In this document: piece by piece, positions 51,122-61,387 of the stretch | Layout of the letters: each line of letters opens with the position of its first letter | How positions within the stretch are numbered: the first letter of the stretch is position 1 | Assembly (NCBI RefSeq): GCF_900108315.1 | Contig: NZ_FNVB01000004.1 | Coordinates: 620,001 to 684,000 of the forward strand | Length of the DNA stretch: 64,000 bases | Direction: 5' to 3' | DNA from: Saccharopolyspora kobensis | GTDB lineage: Bacteria > Actinomycetota > Actinomycetes > Mycobacteriales > Pseudonocardiaceae | Program-made: the position numbers and the translations under genes | Notes under the pieces: generated by a model | Databases searched by the model: none | Told to the model about the DNA's origin: nothing | What the model saw: the letters and a program-made list of their open reading frames with translations, nothing else

Positions 51122-52621
51122 TCATAGGTCGTCGGCGGCTTCTTCGATGGTCTCGCCGCGGGCGAGGCGGCTGTTGTGCCTGCTGTAGACGAAGTAGAGG
51201 ACGAGGCCGAGGAGCATCCAGGCGCCGAAGCGGATCCAGGTCCAGCCCTCCAGGTTCAGCATCAGGTACAGGCAGGCCGCCGCGGCCAGCACCGGGATCA
51301 CCGGCACCCACGGCACCCGGAACGCCCGCGGCAGGTCCGGGCGGGTCCGGCGCAGCACCAGCACGCCGATCGACACCAGCACGAAGGCGCACAGCGTGCC
51401 GATGTTGGTCATCTCGGCGAGCACGTTGATCGGGGTCAGCGAGGCGATGATCGCCACCACGATGCCGGTGATCACGGTGATCCGGTACGGCGTGCGGTAC
51501 TTGCGGTGCACCTTGGCGAACCACACCGGCAGCAGCCCGTCGCGGCTCATCGCGAACCCGACCCGGGCCTGGCCCAGCATCAGGATGAGGATCACCGTGG
51601 TCAGCCCGGCGATGGCGCCCAGCGAGACCAGCCCGACCGCCCACGGCGCGCCGATCGCCTGGAACGCGGTGGCCATCGGGGCCGCGGTGTTGAGCTGGTC
51701 GTACTTGACGATGCCGGTCATCACCAGCGACACCAGCACGTACAGGACCGAGCAGACGGCCAGCGAGCCGAGGATGCCGATCGGCATGTCCCGCTGCGGC
51801 CTGCGGGTCTCCTCCGCGCCGCTGGCGACGATGTCGAAGCCGATGTAGGCGAAGAACACCAGCGCGGCACCGGCCACCAGGCCGCTCAGCCCGAACGACC
51901 CGGTCTGGCCGAAGATCGCGCTGATCAGCGGCTGCTCCAGCGGCGCGGCGACGGTTCCGGGCTCCGGCGGCTGGTGCGGCGGGATGAACGGGCTCCAGTT
52001 GGCCGTCTTGACGAAGAACGCGCCGAAGATGATGAAGAACAGCACCACGGCGAGCTTGATGGCCACGACGACGTTGGTGACCGCGGCGCTCAGCCGGATG
52101 CCGATCACCAGCACGATCGTCAGCAGCAGCGCGATGATCGCGGCGGGCACGTTCGCCACGCCACCGGCGCCGGGCGCGGCCGTCAGCGCCTCGGGCAGCG
52201 CCAGGCCCATCGCGCTGAGCGCTTCGACGAAGTACTGCGACCAGCCGACCGACACCGTGGAAGCGCCGATGATGAACTCCAGCATCAGGTCCCAGCCGAT
52301 GAGCCAGGCGAAGAACTCGCCCAGCGAGGCGTAGGAGAAGGTGTAGGCGGAGCCGGCGACGGGCACCACCGAGGCGAACTCGGCGTAGCACAGCGCGGCG
52401 AGCCCGCAGGCGATGCCGGAGATGACGAACGAGATCGAGATGCCCGGCCCGGCGTCGGTGGCCGCGGCCACCCCGGTGAGCACGAAGATGCCGGTGCCGA
52501 TGATCGCGCCGATGCCGATGCCCAGCAGGTCCACGGCGCGCAGCACGCGCCGGAGCCGGAATTCCGGGGCTTCCGCATCGTTGATGGACTGCTCGACCGA
52601 CTTGACACGCATGATGGACAT
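51122..52621 (-). CDS. APC-superfamily amino acid permease, CAT type
   Basis: A 499-aa permease with about 12 membrane spans. The consensus [17 protein letters not shown] in span 1 and the stretch [20 protein letters not shown] match the cationic amino acid transporter branch. The start is ATG 52621, since GGAGG lies 6 bases upstream. Substrate specificity cannot be read from sequence. It is followed by the converging zinc-finger gene. Confidence 0.9.
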   Translation of the reverse strand: MSIMRVKSVEQSINDAEAPEFRLRRVLRAVDLLGIGIGAIIGTGIFVLTGVAAATDAGPGISISFVISGIACGLAALCYAEFASVVPVAGSAYTFSYASLGEFFAWLIGWDLMLEFIIGASTVSVGWSQYFVEALSAMGLALPEALTAAPGAGGVANVPAAIIALLLTIVLVIGIRLSAAVTNVVVAIKLAVVLFFIIFGAFFVKTANWSPFIPPHQPPEPGTVAAPLEQPLISAIFGQTGSFGLSGLVAGAALVFFAYIGFDIVASGAEETRRPQRDMPIGILGSLAVCSVLYVLVSLVMTGIVKYDQLNTAAPMATAFQAIGAPWAVGLVSLGAIAGLTTVILILMLGQARVGFAMSRDGLLPVWFAKVHRKYRTPYRITVITGIVVAIIASLTPINVLAEMTNIGTLCAFVLVSIGVLVLRRTRPDLPRAFRVPWVPVIPVLAAAACLYLMLNLEGWTWIRFGAWMLLGLVLYFVYSRHNSRLARGETIEEAADDL

Positions 52622-52670
52622 GGGTGGCCTCCTCACCCTCGCCCCGGCAGGTCGGGTTGGCCCGCACGCC

Positions 52671-53258
52671 TCAGTACTGAATTGTGGCCCCGGTCACCCG
52701 TTCTCGCGGCGCGGCGTCGACCAGCGCGGCGGCGGCGGATCGCGCGGCGCGGGCGGCGTCGGCCCGCCCGTGCACGGCGGCGGTGGCGATCGCGCCCTCG
52801 ACCAGGATGAGCAGCTGCTCGGCGAGCCGGCCGGGGTCTGCCACGTCGAGCCGCTCGGTGAGTTCGCGCAGGTAGTCGTGCAGGGCCCGCTTGTGCTCGC
52901 GGGCGATTTCGGCCACCGCGGGCGCCACGCCGCCGAGCTCGCCGAAGGAGTTGAGGAACGCGCAGCCGCGGAAGCCCGGTTCGCCGAACCACTCGTGCAG
53001 CCGGTCGAAGACCGCGAGCACGGGCTGCTCGCCGCTGCGCTCGACGTGCGCGGCCAGCGCGGCCAGCCAGCGCGCGTCGCGGCGGCGCAGGTAGGCCTCG
53101 ACCAGCTCGTCCTTGGAGGCGAAGCACTGGTAGAAGCGCTTGAGCGAGACGCCGGAGGCGGTGCGCAGTTCGGCCATGCCCACGGCCTGGATGCCGCGCT
53201 CGTAGAACAGGGCTTCGGCGGTGTCCAGCAGCTTGTCGGCGGCCTCGTCGCGGTCCAT
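52671..53258 (-). CDS. TetR-family regulator
   Basis: A 195-aa repressor with an N-terminal HTH ([20 protein letters not shown]) and a TetR_C-like ligand domain. It is divergent from a DUF1348 gene with two matching palindromes between them, so it likely represses that gene and itself. ATG 53258 is the first in-frame start. Confidence 0.9.
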   Translation of the reverse strand: MDRDEAADKLLDTAEALFYERGIQAVGMAELRTASGVSLKRFYQCFASKDELVEAYLRRRDARWLAALAAHVERSGEQPVLAVFDRLHEWFGEPGFRGCAFLNSFGELGGVAPAVAEIAREHKRALHDYLRELTERLDVADPGRLAEQLLILVEGAIATAAVHGRADAARAARSAAAALVDAAPRERVTGATIQY

Positions 53259-53282
53259 GCGGTGCTCTTCCGGGGTTGTGGC

Positions 53283-53326
53283 GAGAACGGTCGTTCTCTA
53301 CGCTACCCGGAGAACGACCGTTCTCC
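53283..53326. promoter_or_regulatory. Twin TetR operators
   Basis: GAGAACGGTCGTTCTC (53283-53298) and GGAGAACGACCGTTCTCC (53309-53326) share the half-site GAGAACG and are centred 27 bp apart. They lie between the TetR start and the DUF1348 start. The second ends 17 bp before the DUF1348 ATG. Confidence 0.8.
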
Positions 53327-53342
53327 ACGAGGAGGCCCTGCC

Positions 53343-53798
53343 ATGTCCCGCCCGCCCTTCCCGCCGTTCGACGAGCGCACCGCCGCGCAGAAGGTCCAGG
53401 CCGCCGAGGACGCGTGGAACACCCGGGATCCCGAGCGCGTCGCCGCGGCGTACACAGTGGACTCGGTGTGGCGCAACCGCGACCGGTTCGTCACCGGGCG
53501 CGCGGAGATCGTCGAGTTCCTGCGCCAGAAGTGGGCCCGCGAGCAGGACTACGCGCTGCGCAAGGAGCTCTGGAGCTTCCGGGAGAACCGCATCGCGGTG
53601 CGCTTCCAGTACGAGTGCCACGACGAGACCGGGCAGTGGTGGCGCAGCTACGGCAACGAGCTGTGGGAGTTCACCGCGGAAGGACTGATGAGCCGCCGCG
53701 AGGCCAGCATCGACGACGTGCCGATCACCGCCGCCGAACGCCGGATCTTCGGTCCCCGCCCGGAATCCGAGCGCGGTCAGCCGATCCCGATCCGCTGA
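53343..53798 (+). CDS. DUF1348 / NTF2-like protein
   Basis: A 151-aa cone-shaped NTF2-like protein of the DUF1348 family ([56 protein letters not shown]). The role is unknown. ATG 53343 has GAGGAGG about 8 bases upstream. It is under TetR control from the divergent gene. Confidence 0.9.
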   Translation: MSRPPFPPFDERTAAQKVQAAEDAWNTRDPERVAAAYTVDSVWRNRDRFVTGRAEIVEFLRQKWAREQDYALRKELWSFRENRIAVRFQYECHDETGQWWRSYGNELWEFTAEGLMSRREASIDDVPITAAERRIFGPRPESERGQPIPIR

Positions 53799-53840
53799 CC
53801 GGTGCGTGCGGTACCGCCCGGTACCGCACGCACCGGGAGA

Positions 53841-54833
53841 TCAGGCGATCCGCACGCCGCGGGACAGCTTGTGCACGGGAGTGCGGAGCCGGCGCGCGCT
53901 CAGCCACAGCGCTCCGCCGCCCGCCAGCACGTTGAACCCGAGCCCGTAGGGCCACACGGCGGGGCTCGACGCCAGCGCGTCGGGGCGGTAGGTCTCGACG
54001 TCCGAGCGCATGGTGCGCGCCATCAGGCCGATGCCGCTGAGCGGGTCCCCTTCGACGACCGGTTCGTCCTTGCCGGTGTAGGGGTTGTACTGCATCGGCG
54101 GGGCCGGGGCCGCATCGCCCAGGATGACGAACGGGTTCGGTGCCATCAGCCACCACACGAGCTCCGGCTGCGGCACGTCGGAGGTGTAGGTCTGCCCCTC
54201 GATCGCGTAGTGCTTCTCCGTCATGGTCAGCGGCAGCGACAGGAAGAAGACGATCACCGTGCCGACGGTCAGCGCGAACACCAGCAGGTAGGACATCAGC
54301 GTCGAGGTGATCCCGCGCGCGAACAGCGCCGACAGGCCCTGCGCCATCGCGCAGATCACGCCGATCAGCAGCGCGACGACCACGATCACCGCGACGGCGC
54401 GCAGCGGGCCCACGCCACCCTCCAGGATCGCCCACGTCGCGAACGGCAGGGTCAGCACCAGGAAGACCAACCCGGTCGTCCAGGACGCCGCGAACTTGCC
54501 GAGCGTGATCTCCCACGCCGTCAGCGGCGTGACCTGCACCGTGGCGAGGGTGCCGCGCTCCCGGTCGCCGTTGACGGACTGCGCCGCCAGCGCCGGGGCC
54601 ACCAGCAGCGCCAGCCCGAGCACGAACAGCATCAGGCTGCCGAACATCGGCAGGCCGATGTGGTCCATGCCGACGTCGGAGGTCGACCGCGCGACTCCCA
54701 GCCCGTACCGCAGCAGCCCGGTGAACGCCGCGATGACGGCGACCCACGCGATCAGCAGCCAGCGCCAGCGGCCGGTGCGCAGCCGCACCCGGAACTCCTG
54801 CGCGGCCACGATCTTGATCCCGCTGAGGGTCAT
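53841..54833 (-). CDS. ABC-2 type transporter permease
   Basis: A 330-aa membrane protein with about six spans (RTGRWRWLLIAWVAVIAAFT at the N-terminus). The long periplasmic loop and GERGTLATVQVTPLTAWEI-type segment are typical of ABC-2 permeases. It overlaps the ATPase gene by four bases and completes an exporter. The substrate is unknown. Confidence 0.85.
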   Translation of the reverse strand: MTLSGIKIVAAQEFRVRLRTGRWRWLLIAWVAVIAAFTGLLRYGLGVARSTSDVGMDHIGLPMFGSLMLFVLGLALLVAPALAAQSVNGDRERGTLATVQVTPLTAWEITLGKFAASWTTGLVFLVLTLPFATWAILEGGVGPLRAVAVIVVVALLIGVICAMAQGLSALFARGITSTLMSYLLVFALTVGTVIVFFLSLPLTMTEKHYAIEGQTYTSDVPQPELVWWLMAPNPFVILGDAAPAPPMQYNPYTGKDEPVVEGDPLSGIGLMARTMRSDVETYRPDALASSPAVWPYGLGFNVLAGGGALWLSARRLRTPVHKLSRGVRIA

Positions 54834-55744
54834 CGGCGCTCCTCGGTGTAGGCCAGGTAGGCGGACTCCAGGTGGTTGCCGACCGGGGCGAAGCTGGACA
54901 CCCGCACGCCGTCGGCGATCAGCTGGGCGAGCAGCTCCGCCGCGGCCTGCTCGGACTCGACCTGCACGTCGATGCCCGCGGAGTGCGCGGTGTGGGCGAT
55001 CTCGCGCTGCGCCAGCGCGGCGGGCAGATCCCCGGCGACCGCCCGCACCCGCCACGCGGCGCGGTGGTCGAGCTCGTCCATCCGGTGCTGCCCGGCGGTC
55101 TGCCCGCCGTTGATGAACACGACCCGGTCGGCGATCTCGGCCAGCTCGCTCAGGATGTGGCTGGACACCAGCACCGCGGTGCCCTCGCCCGCCTGCGCGC
55201 GCAGCAGGTCGCGCAGCTCCACGCGGGAGCGCGGGTCGAGCCCGGAAGCGGGTTCGTCGAGCAGCAGCACCGACGGCCGGTGCACCAGCGCGCGAGCCAG
55301 CGCGAGGCGCTGCTTCTGGCCTCGTGAGAGCACGTGCACCGGCTGGTCGGCGAATCCGGCGAGGCGCACCAGGGCGAGCAGCTCGGCGACCCGGGCGCGG
55401 GACTCGGTGGCGGGCATCCGGTAGGCGTCGGCGAAGAAGGCCAGGTACTCGCGGGTGGTCAGCTGGTCGTAGACGCCGAAGGTGTCGGGCATCCAGCCGA
55501 GCTTGCGGCGCACCGCGAGCGGATCGGCGACCGGGTCGGAACCCGCCACCCGCAGCTCGCCGGAATCCGGCGCCAGCAGCGTGGCCAGCATCAGCAGCAA
55601 CGTCGTCTTGCCCGCACCGTTCGGCCCGACGAGGGCGGTGACCTCGCCGTAGGGGACGTCGAGATCGATTCCGCGCACGGCCTCCACCGCGCCGAACCGG
55701 CGTCGCACGTCCCGGGCCAGGACGGCATGGTCCTGCGTAGGCAT
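54830..55744 (-). CDS. ABC transporter ATPase
   Basis: A 304-aa ATPase. Walker A is GPNGAGKTT near 40, the signature is LSRGQKQRLALARAL near 135, and Walker B is LLLDEPASGLDP. The C-terminal regulatory extension is of drug- or antibiotic-export type. It is the first gene of the two-gene exporter. The 55745-55987 upstream gap contains no gene. Confidence 0.92.
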   Translation of the reverse strand: MPTQDHAVLARDVRRRFGAVEAVRGIDLDVPYGEVTALVGPNGAGKTTLLLMLATLLAPDSGELRVAGSDPVADPLAVRRKLGWMPDTFGVYDQLTTREYLAFFADAYRMPATESRARVAELLALVRLAGFADQPVHVLSRGQKQRLALARALVHRPSVLLLDEPASGLDPRSRVELRDLLRAQAGEGTAVLVSSHILSELAEIADRVVFINGGQTAGQHRMDELDHRAAWRVRAVAGDLPAALAQREIAHTAHSAGIDVQVESEQAAAELLAQLIADGVRVSSFAPVGNHLESAYLAYTEERR

Positions 55745-55987
55745 CGTGTGGCACTCCTGATCGTTGATCTTGCGTCGTAAGACGTATCGGAGTGCGATCA
55801 GGTTGCGCGCCTAGCCGTTCATGCGTGCTTTGCGGCCAGGTGGCCGACGCGGTGCGGCCATCTGCGCGGGAGCTCCAGGACTTGGCGCTCGCCCTGCTGC
55901 GACCGGTTTGGTCATTGTCTTGAACCCCAGAGGCGTTAGCCGCCGTCGGCGCTCGCACCGCGACGCAAGGTGAGCCGGAAACAGCTT

Positions 55988-56398
55988 TCAGGACTTGGCG
56001 CTCGGCCGGTCGGCTGTGCTCAGCGAGTTGAGGGCGTCCAGCGCGGAGGTCTTGGTCTCTTGATCGACCGAGGCGTCTTCCGGTGCCGGTTGCAGCAGCG
56101 TCTCCGACGGCGCGGCGACCGGTTCGAGGTCCGGCCGGGTGCGCTCGCGCGGGCGCTGCGGGACCGGTATCCGCGGACGCGACTGTGGGGGCGGGGCCGG
56201 TGCGCGCGGCGGCTGGCTCGCGCTGATGTAGAGCCCTTCCAGCACTAGCACGATGATCCCGATCATCAGGGCGCCGATCGCCAGCCACAGGCCGGTGGGT
56301 TCGCCGCCGGACCACCAGAGCGCGCCCGCCGCGCCGCAGCCGGCACCGGCCGCGATGGCCAGCAGGTGGAAAAGCAGGTGGACGGCGTAACCCCTCAC
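55988..56398 (-). CDS. Small two-span membrane protein with proline-rich tail
   Basis: A 136-aa protein. Two N-terminal spans (VHLLFHLLAIAAGAGCGAAG, GLWLAIGALMIGIIVLVLEG) are followed by a Pro/Arg-rich and acidic tail (RAPAPPPQSRPRIPVPQRPR). No family is recognised. GTG 56398 has GGGGAGG about 9 bases upstream. The longer frame has no ribosome site. Confidence 0.5.
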   Translation of the reverse strand: MRGYAVHLLFHLLAIAAGAGCGAAGALWWSGGEPTGLWLAIGALMIGIIVLVLEGLYISASQPPRAPAPPPQSRPRIPVPQRPRERTRPDLEPVAAPSETLLQPAPEDASVDQETKTSALDALNSLSTADRPSAKS

Positions 56399-56786
56399 GA
56401 CCCGATTACCTCCCCGTGCTTCGATCGCGGTCCGTCCCCGGTGCGAACTGCGCTCGTCGGAATTGGGCGGCTGGTGCCGAACACGCACCCCGCTGCTGCT
56501 CGGTTGCCCGGTCGAGGGCCAGGTCACACCGCTGAAACGCGGTCGGAACTCCCGATATCCGATGGTAGCGCCCGTTCCACGCGGTTCGCCCGATCAAGGA
56601 ATCCGCATCCGATATCACCTGTTCGGGCGACCAGGCCGGACGCGCCCAGCAGCCCCGACCAGCCCGTCCTACGGTGAGTCCAAAGGGCCCCCGTTCACCC
56701 GCACCGGTGCGGTGCCGGTCGGCGCGCTCGTGCCAGTCGCCGAAAACGAGGTGGCCCGGTGCTACGCACACGGGGGGTGGGTGCCG
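56399..56786. other. Divergent intergenic region, no gene seen
   Basis: About 390 bp between two small membrane genes. The long frames crossing it are unsupported by ribosome sites. It must hold both promoters. No repeat or hairpin stands out. Confidence 0.45.
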
Positions 56787-57083
56787 GTGATCAACTCGCT
56801 GGCTGGATTCGCGTTGGCCGCAACGATCGGGCTGGGTGCGCTCCTCGGCTCACCGCTGCTGATGTCCTGGGTCGAGCACCGGATGCTCGGCAGACGCCCG
56901 CCCGCCGGGGGCAGGCACCGCCAGGTCGTCCGGCCCAACCTGCTGGTGGTCCGGTGGCGATACGCGATCCCGGTGCCGCGCCGGGTTCCGGCCGGTGGTC
57001 CCGGCGCCATGCGCAAGCCCGGCCCGCGACGGTCCTTCGACCGGCCTACACCGGTTCCGCGCCGGGCGAAGCAACGCAGCTGA
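56787..57083 (+). CDS. Small membrane protein, hypothetical, 98 aa
   Basis: From GTG 56787 the frame encodes INSLAGFALAATIGLGALLG (one span) and then a very basic Arg/Pro-rich tail. GTG 56781 is an alternative, and GGGGGG precedes both. The last 38 bases overlap the converging DUF952-DUF985 gene. I do not recognise a family. The coding status is moderate. Confidence 0.45.
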   Translation: MINSLAGFALAATIGLGALLGSPLLMSWVEHRMLGRRPPAGGRHRQVVRPNLLVVRWRYAIPVPRRVPAGGPGAMRKPGPRRSFDRPTPVPRRAKQRS

Positions 57084-57789
57084 CGAGCGTTTCGACCGTC
57101 GCGGCGGCCTGCGCCCGGTACCAGACGCCGCCCGGTACGACCAGCTGCGGCGACTGGCCGGCGCCCGCGCCCAGCACGCGCTGCTCGGGCTCGGCGGGCT
57201 CGGGCCCGTCGCCGCCCAGCAGGAGGATCAGCGGGCCGCCCCGGTGCCACAGCCAGAGCACGTCGGAGTCCACCGATCGCCAGGCCGAGCGCTGGGCGGG
57301 CGGCAGCAGGAAGTAGCCGGCCGTGGCCACCGGCCGCGAACCGCCCTGCGGGCTGGTCCAGGTGCGCCGGTGCCAGCCGCCCGACGGGTGCGGCAGCAGG
57401 TCGAACTCCTCGGCGGTCCGGTTGCGGGTCTCCAGCGAGACGAAGTCGCCCGCCGGATCGCGCCGCGCGTAGCGGACGCCGATCACCGCGCTGCGATCCA
57501 GCGGGCCGTAGACGTGCGGGAACAGCTGGTCGGGGGAGAAGCTGTAGGGCGGCGAGGGGTTGGCGGGCTCCCAGCGCACGGGTGCGGAGAGCTTCGCCGG
57601 GTCGAGCTCCAGCGCGATCATCGGCTCGGTGGCCGGGCGGAACACGGTGTTGGCGACGGCGAGTGCGGTGCGCACGTCCTGCGAGCAGTGCACGAAGCCG
57701 TCCGTCTGGAGGCTGGCGACGTGGATCGGCGAGTCGCGGTCGGCCTGGAAGGTGCTCAGCGGCAGCAGGTGCAGGAGCGTCGAAGTCAC
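57046..57789 (-). CDS. DUF952-DUF985 two-domain fusion protein
   Basis: A 247-aa fusion. Residues about 1-115 match the DUF952 family (LLHLLPLSTFQADRDSPIHV, DGFVHCSQDVRTALAVAN). Residues about 125-245 match the DUF985 cupin family (GGWHRRTWTSPQGGSR, SDVLWLWHRGGPLILLLG, PGGVWYRAQAAATVETLVSC). These are usually separate proteins of unknown role. The fusion suggests they act on a shared small molecule. Compare the DUF985 end (LVSCVASPGAE). Confidence 0.8.
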   Translation of the reverse strand: MTSTLLHLLPLSTFQADRDSPIHVASLQTDGFVHCSQDVRTALAVANTVFRPATEPMIALELDPAKLSAPVRWEPANPSPPYSFSPDQLFPHVYGPLDRSAVIGVRYARRDPAGDFVSLETRNRTAEEFDLLPHPSGGWHRRTWTSPQGGSRPVATAGYFLLPPAQRSAWRSVDSDVLWLWHRGGPLILLLGGDGPEPAEPEQRVLGAGAGQSPQLVVPGGVWYRAQAAATVETLVSCVASPGAEPV

Positions 57790-57869
57790 CCCGCCAGTTT
57801 CCCGCTTCCGGCGGGAGCGGCGCGATCAGACGGGTGTCCCCGCCCGGTCGGCCCCATAGGATCGGGGGC

Positions 57870-58838
57870 ATGGCGATTCGGGTTGCGGTGCTGGACGACT
57901 ACCAGGGCGTCGCGCGGGACTACGCGGACTGGGATTCGCTGCCCGCGCAGGTCGAGTTCTTCCACGAGCACATCGCCGACCGGGCGGAGCTGGTGCGCAG
58001 GCTGGAACCCTTCGAGGTGGTCGCCGCGATGCGCGAGCGCACCGCCTTCCCGCGCGAGGTGCTCGCGGCGCTGCCGAACCTGAAGCTGCTGGTCACCACC
58101 GGCATGCGCAACGCGTCGATCGACATGGCCGCGGCGCGCGAGCTGGGCGTCGTCGTCTCCGGTACCGGGGGAGCCGGCGCGGAGCGCGCGTGGGCGCCGA
58201 CCGCCGAGCTGACCTGGGGGCTGATCTTCGCGCTGCTGCGCAAGATCCCGGAGGAGGACCGGTCGATCCGGGAGGGCGGCTGGCAGCGCGGCGTCGGCCT
58301 GGAGGTCGTGGGGCGGACGCTGGGCGTGCTCGGGCTGGGGCGGCTGGGCTCGCAGGTCGCCGCCGTCGGGAAGGCGTTCGGCATGGACGTGATCGCCTGG
58401 AGCCAGAACCTCACCGCCGAAGCCGCGGCGGCGGCCGGTGCGCGGCGGGTGGACAAGGACGAGCTGTTCGCCGCCTCCGACGTGCTGACCATCCACACCG
58501 TCCTCAGCCGCCGGACCAGGGGCCTGGTCGGTGCCGCCGAGCTGGCGCTGATGCGCCCGACCGCTTACCTGATCAACACCTCGCGCGGGCCGATCGTCGA
58601 CGAGGCCGCGCTGCGGGCCGCGCTGCACGAGGGACGGCTGGCCGGTGCGGGCATCGATGTCTTCGCCCACGAGCCCCTCCCGGCGGACGACCCGTGGCGC
58701 ACCACGCCGCGCACGGTGCTCACCCCGCACCTGGGCTACGTCACCGAGGACACCTACCGGGCCTTCTACACCGACACCGTCGAGAACATCGCGGCGCACC
58801 TGCGGGGAGAGCCGGTCCGCGTCCTCAACGCCGGATGA
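57870..58838 (+). CDS. D-isomer 2-hydroxyacid dehydrogenase family protein
   Basis: A 322-aa NAD(P)-dependent dehydrogenase. The nucleotide motif is GLGRLGSQVAAVG near residue 151-163. The catalytic Arg lies in NTSRGPIVDEAALR, Glu in DVFAHEPLP, and His in PHLGYVTED. Substrate choice (phosphoglycerate, lactate or other 2-oxoacid) cannot be read. ATG 57870 has GGATCGGGGG upstream. Confidence 0.9.
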   Translation: MAIRVAVLDDYQGVARDYADWDSLPAQVEFFHEHIADRAELVRRLEPFEVVAAMRERTAFPREVLAALPNLKLLVTTGMRNASIDMAAARELGVVVSGTGGAGAERAWAPTAELTWGLIFALLRKIPEEDRSIREGGWQRGVGLEVVGRTLGVLGLGRLGSQVAAVGKAFGMDVIAWSQNLTAEAAAAAGARRVDKDELFAASDVLTIHTVLSRRTRGLVGAAELALMRPTAYLINTSRGPIVDEAALRAALHEGRLAGAGIDVFAHEPLPADDPWRTTPRTVLTPHLGYVTEDTYRAFYTDTVENIAAHLRGEPVRVLNAG

Positions 58839-58907
58839 CGCCCCCGGCCTCGACGGCCGAGGAGGGCGACTGCGCCGGGGCGCCCGGTCGGCGGGCGCCC
58901 CAGCCGG

Positions 58908-59954
58908 TCAGATGTCGGTGGCGAGCTGCTTGACCTGCTCGATGAGCTTGGCGCGGGTCGCGGAGTCACCGGCGATCGGGGTGACGTTGAGGGTGGTCAC
59001 GCCCGATTCCTTCAGCGCGGCCAGCCGCTCCTTGACGTGGCTCTCCGGGCCGATCAGGGAGGTCTTCTCCAGCAGGTCGCGCGGCACCGCCGCGGCCGCC
59101 TCCTCCTTGCGGCCGCTGAGGTAGAGGTCCTGGATCAGCTCCGCCTCGGCCTCGTAGCCGTAGCGGCGGGCCAGGTTGTTGTAGAAGTTCTTGCCCTTCG
59201 CGCCCATCCCGCCGACGTAGAGAGCCACGTGCGGGCGGACGAAGTCGAGCAGGTCGTCCAGGCCCTCGCCGATGGCCAGCGGCGCCTGGGCGACCACGTC
59301 CAGCGGCGGCAGCGACGCGTCGCGCTTGGCCTTGCCCGCCGCCAGCGGCTCGCCCCAGACCTCGCCCGCGCGCTCCGGCAGGTAGAAGATCGGCTCCCAG
59401 GCCTCGGCGATCTCGGCGACCAGCTCGACGTTCTTCGGGCCGATGGCGGCGATCATGATCGGGATGCGCTCGCGCACCGGGTGGTTGATCAGCTTCAGCG
59501 GCTTGCCAAGCCCGGTGCCCTGCTCGGCGGGCAGCGGGATCGAGTAGTGCTTGCCGCTGTGCTCCACCTTCTCCCGCCGCCACACCTGGCGGCAGATGTC
59601 GACGATCTCGCGGGTGCGGCCCAGCGGGGCGTGGTAGGGCACGCCGTGGAAGCCCTCGATGACCTGCGGCCCGGACGCGCCGATGCCCAGCGTGAAGCGG
59701 CCGTCGGAGACGTAGTCCATGCCCGCGGCGGTCATCGCGGTCAGGGTGGGCGTGCGGGTGTAGATCTGCAGGATGCCGGAGGCGATCTCCAGCCGTTCGG
59801 TGCGGGCGGCGATGAAGCCCATCTGGCTGACCGCGTCGAACGAGTACGCCTCGGGGACGTAGACGATGTCCAGCCCGGCCTTCTCGTAGGTGGCCAGGTC
59901 GTCGACGGTTTCCTTGAAGCCCCCGCTGTAGTTCAGCGGCATCCCGATGCGCAT
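58908..59954 (-). CDS. LLM-class F420-dependent oxidoreductase
   Basis: A 348-aa TIM-barrel enzyme of the luciferase-like family (MRIGMPLNYSGGFKETVDDL, GIGASGPQVIEGFHGVPY, IPIMIAAIGPKNVELVAEI). In actinomycetes this subfamily mostly uses coenzyme F420. The natural substrate is unknown. ATG 59954 is the first in-frame start. Confidence 0.9.
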   Translation of the reverse strand: MRIGMPLNYSGGFKETVDDLATYEKAGLDIVYVPEAYSFDAVSQMGFIAARTERLEIASGILQIYTRTPTLTAMTAAGMDYVSDGRFTLGIGASGPQVIEGFHGVPYHAPLGRTREIVDICRQVWRREKVEHSGKHYSIPLPAEQGTGLGKPLKLINHPVRERIPIMIAAIGPKNVELVAEIAEAWEPIFYLPERAGEVWGEPLAAGKAKRDASLPPLDVVAQAPLAIGEGLDDLLDFVRPHVALYVGGMGAKGKNFYNNLARRYGYEAEAELIQDLYLSGRKEEAAAAVPRDLLEKTSLIGPESHVKERLAALKESGVTTLNVTPIAGDSATRAKLIEQVKQLATDI

Positions 59955-60201
59955 CGGCCGTCCCTTCCGGTTTGCGGCAGCGGCGCTGTCCAGCCGGCCA
60001 CGCCGCCGAGGTCGTCGGAGAGGTTACCGCCGAGTACGGGGCGGCGGGAATCGCCTCGCCCGGCGCGGGTGTGACCGAAATCTCAGGAAAAGGTCGTTCT
60101 GGCCGTTTTTCCGGACGTTCGGGCCCCGACAATGGGAGCATGTCGCCCCGCTACCGCATCGAAGCGCCGAACAGGCCGCGTGGTGCGCGGGTGGGCCGGG
60201 C

Positions 60202-61167
60202 ATGAAGCTCGCTCTGCTGGACATCGGCTCCACTGCTGCGCGCCTGGAGATCGTCGACCTCGGCCGGTCCCGGATGCCGCGGGCGGACTGGAGCGTCAAG
60301 GCCCGCACCCGCCTCGCCGAGCGCACCGGTGTCGACGGCGTCGTCGACGAGCGCGGCGTGGAGCTGGCGGTGCGCGCGGTGCAGCACTGCGTGCGCGCTG
60401 CCGCCGACCAGCGGCCGGACGCGCTGGTCGCGTTCGGCACGTCCGCGGTGCGCGACGCGGCGAACGGCGCACGGCTGCGCGAGGAGCTCAGCGAGGCCGC
60501 CGGAGTGCGGATCGGCGTGCTCAGCCCCCGCGACGAAGCCGCCGTCACCTACCACGCGGCCCGGCGCTGGCACGCGCGCTGCGGCCAGCCGATGACCACT
60601 GTGGACATCGGCGGCGGCACCATCGACGTGGCCACCGGGCTGGACCTGGAGCCCACCGACGTGGTGTCGCTGCCCTTCGGTGCGGTGCGGCTGACCAGGC
60701 AGTACCTGCCGGACGACCCGCCGCGCCCGGAACAGGTCGAGGAACTGGTCGAGGCCGTGCGGCGCACCATCCCGCGCTCGCTGAGCCGCTTCGCCGAGAC
60801 CGACCTGGGGCATCCGGTGGCGCTGTCGAAGGTGCTGCGGCAGCTGGCGGTGCTCACCGAGAGCACGCCGGACCGCCTCGCCCGCCACCCCGACCGCCTC
60901 TCGCGCGCCAAGCTGCGCCCCTGGATCCCGCGGCTGGCCGAACTCGACCAGGCGCAGCGCGCGGCGCTGCCCGGCGTTTCGCGCAGCCGCGCCCGCCGGA
61001 TCCTGGCCGGTGCGATCGTGGCGGAGCTCATCCTGCGCACCATCGGCGTGGACGAGCTGGAGATCTGCCCGTGGGGCCTGCGGGAAGGCCTGGTCTTCCG
61101 GTTCGCCGAGGCGCACGGCGAGGCGGGCGGCGACGTCCGCGAGCTGATGACGACCCTGTTCCGCTGA
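60202..61167 (+). CDS. Ppx/GppA phosphatase family protein
   Basis: A 321-aa ASKHA-fold enzyme, the short actinobacterial form of exopolyphosphatase/GppA. Key loops are LLDIGSTAARLEIVD, FGTSAVRDAANG, the catalytic-Glu segment LSPRDEAAVTYH, and TVDIGGGTIDVA. The last is a variant of the usual DIGGGSTE. Polyphosphate or pppGpp hydrolysis is expected of the family but the variant loop leaves activity uncertain. Confidence 0.85.
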   Translation: MKLALLDIGSTAARLEIVDLGRSRMPRADWSVKARTRLAERTGVDGVVDERGVELAVRAVQHCVRAAADQRPDALVAFGTSAVRDAANGARLREELSEAAGVRIGVLSPRDEAAVTYHAARRWHARCGQPMTTVDIGGGTIDVATGLDLEPTDVVSLPFGAVRLTRQYLPDDPPRPEQVEELVEAVRRTIPRSLSRFAETDLGHPVALSKVLRQLAVLTESTPDRLARHPDRLSRAKLRPWIPRLAELDQAQRAALPGVSRSRARRILAGAIVAELILRTIGVDELEICPWGLREGLVFRFAEAHGEAGGDVRELMTTLFR

Positions 61168-61387
61168 CGCCGGAGCGGCGCGCGGCCCCCGGAAGCCAGG
61201 TAGCGTCGGGATCGTTCATGGTCGAGACGCCGGAGGGAGTTCCAGTGGTCGTTTCGCATCGCGGAACCGCCGGCGGCGAGCACGTGCCGGCGGGCGGGCG
61301 AGGTGAACCCGCGGTGAGCGGTGGACGTGCTCAACAGCAGGGCGAGCGGTTCGCGCCGCTCGCGGACGAATCGTAGGGGGACCTGAC

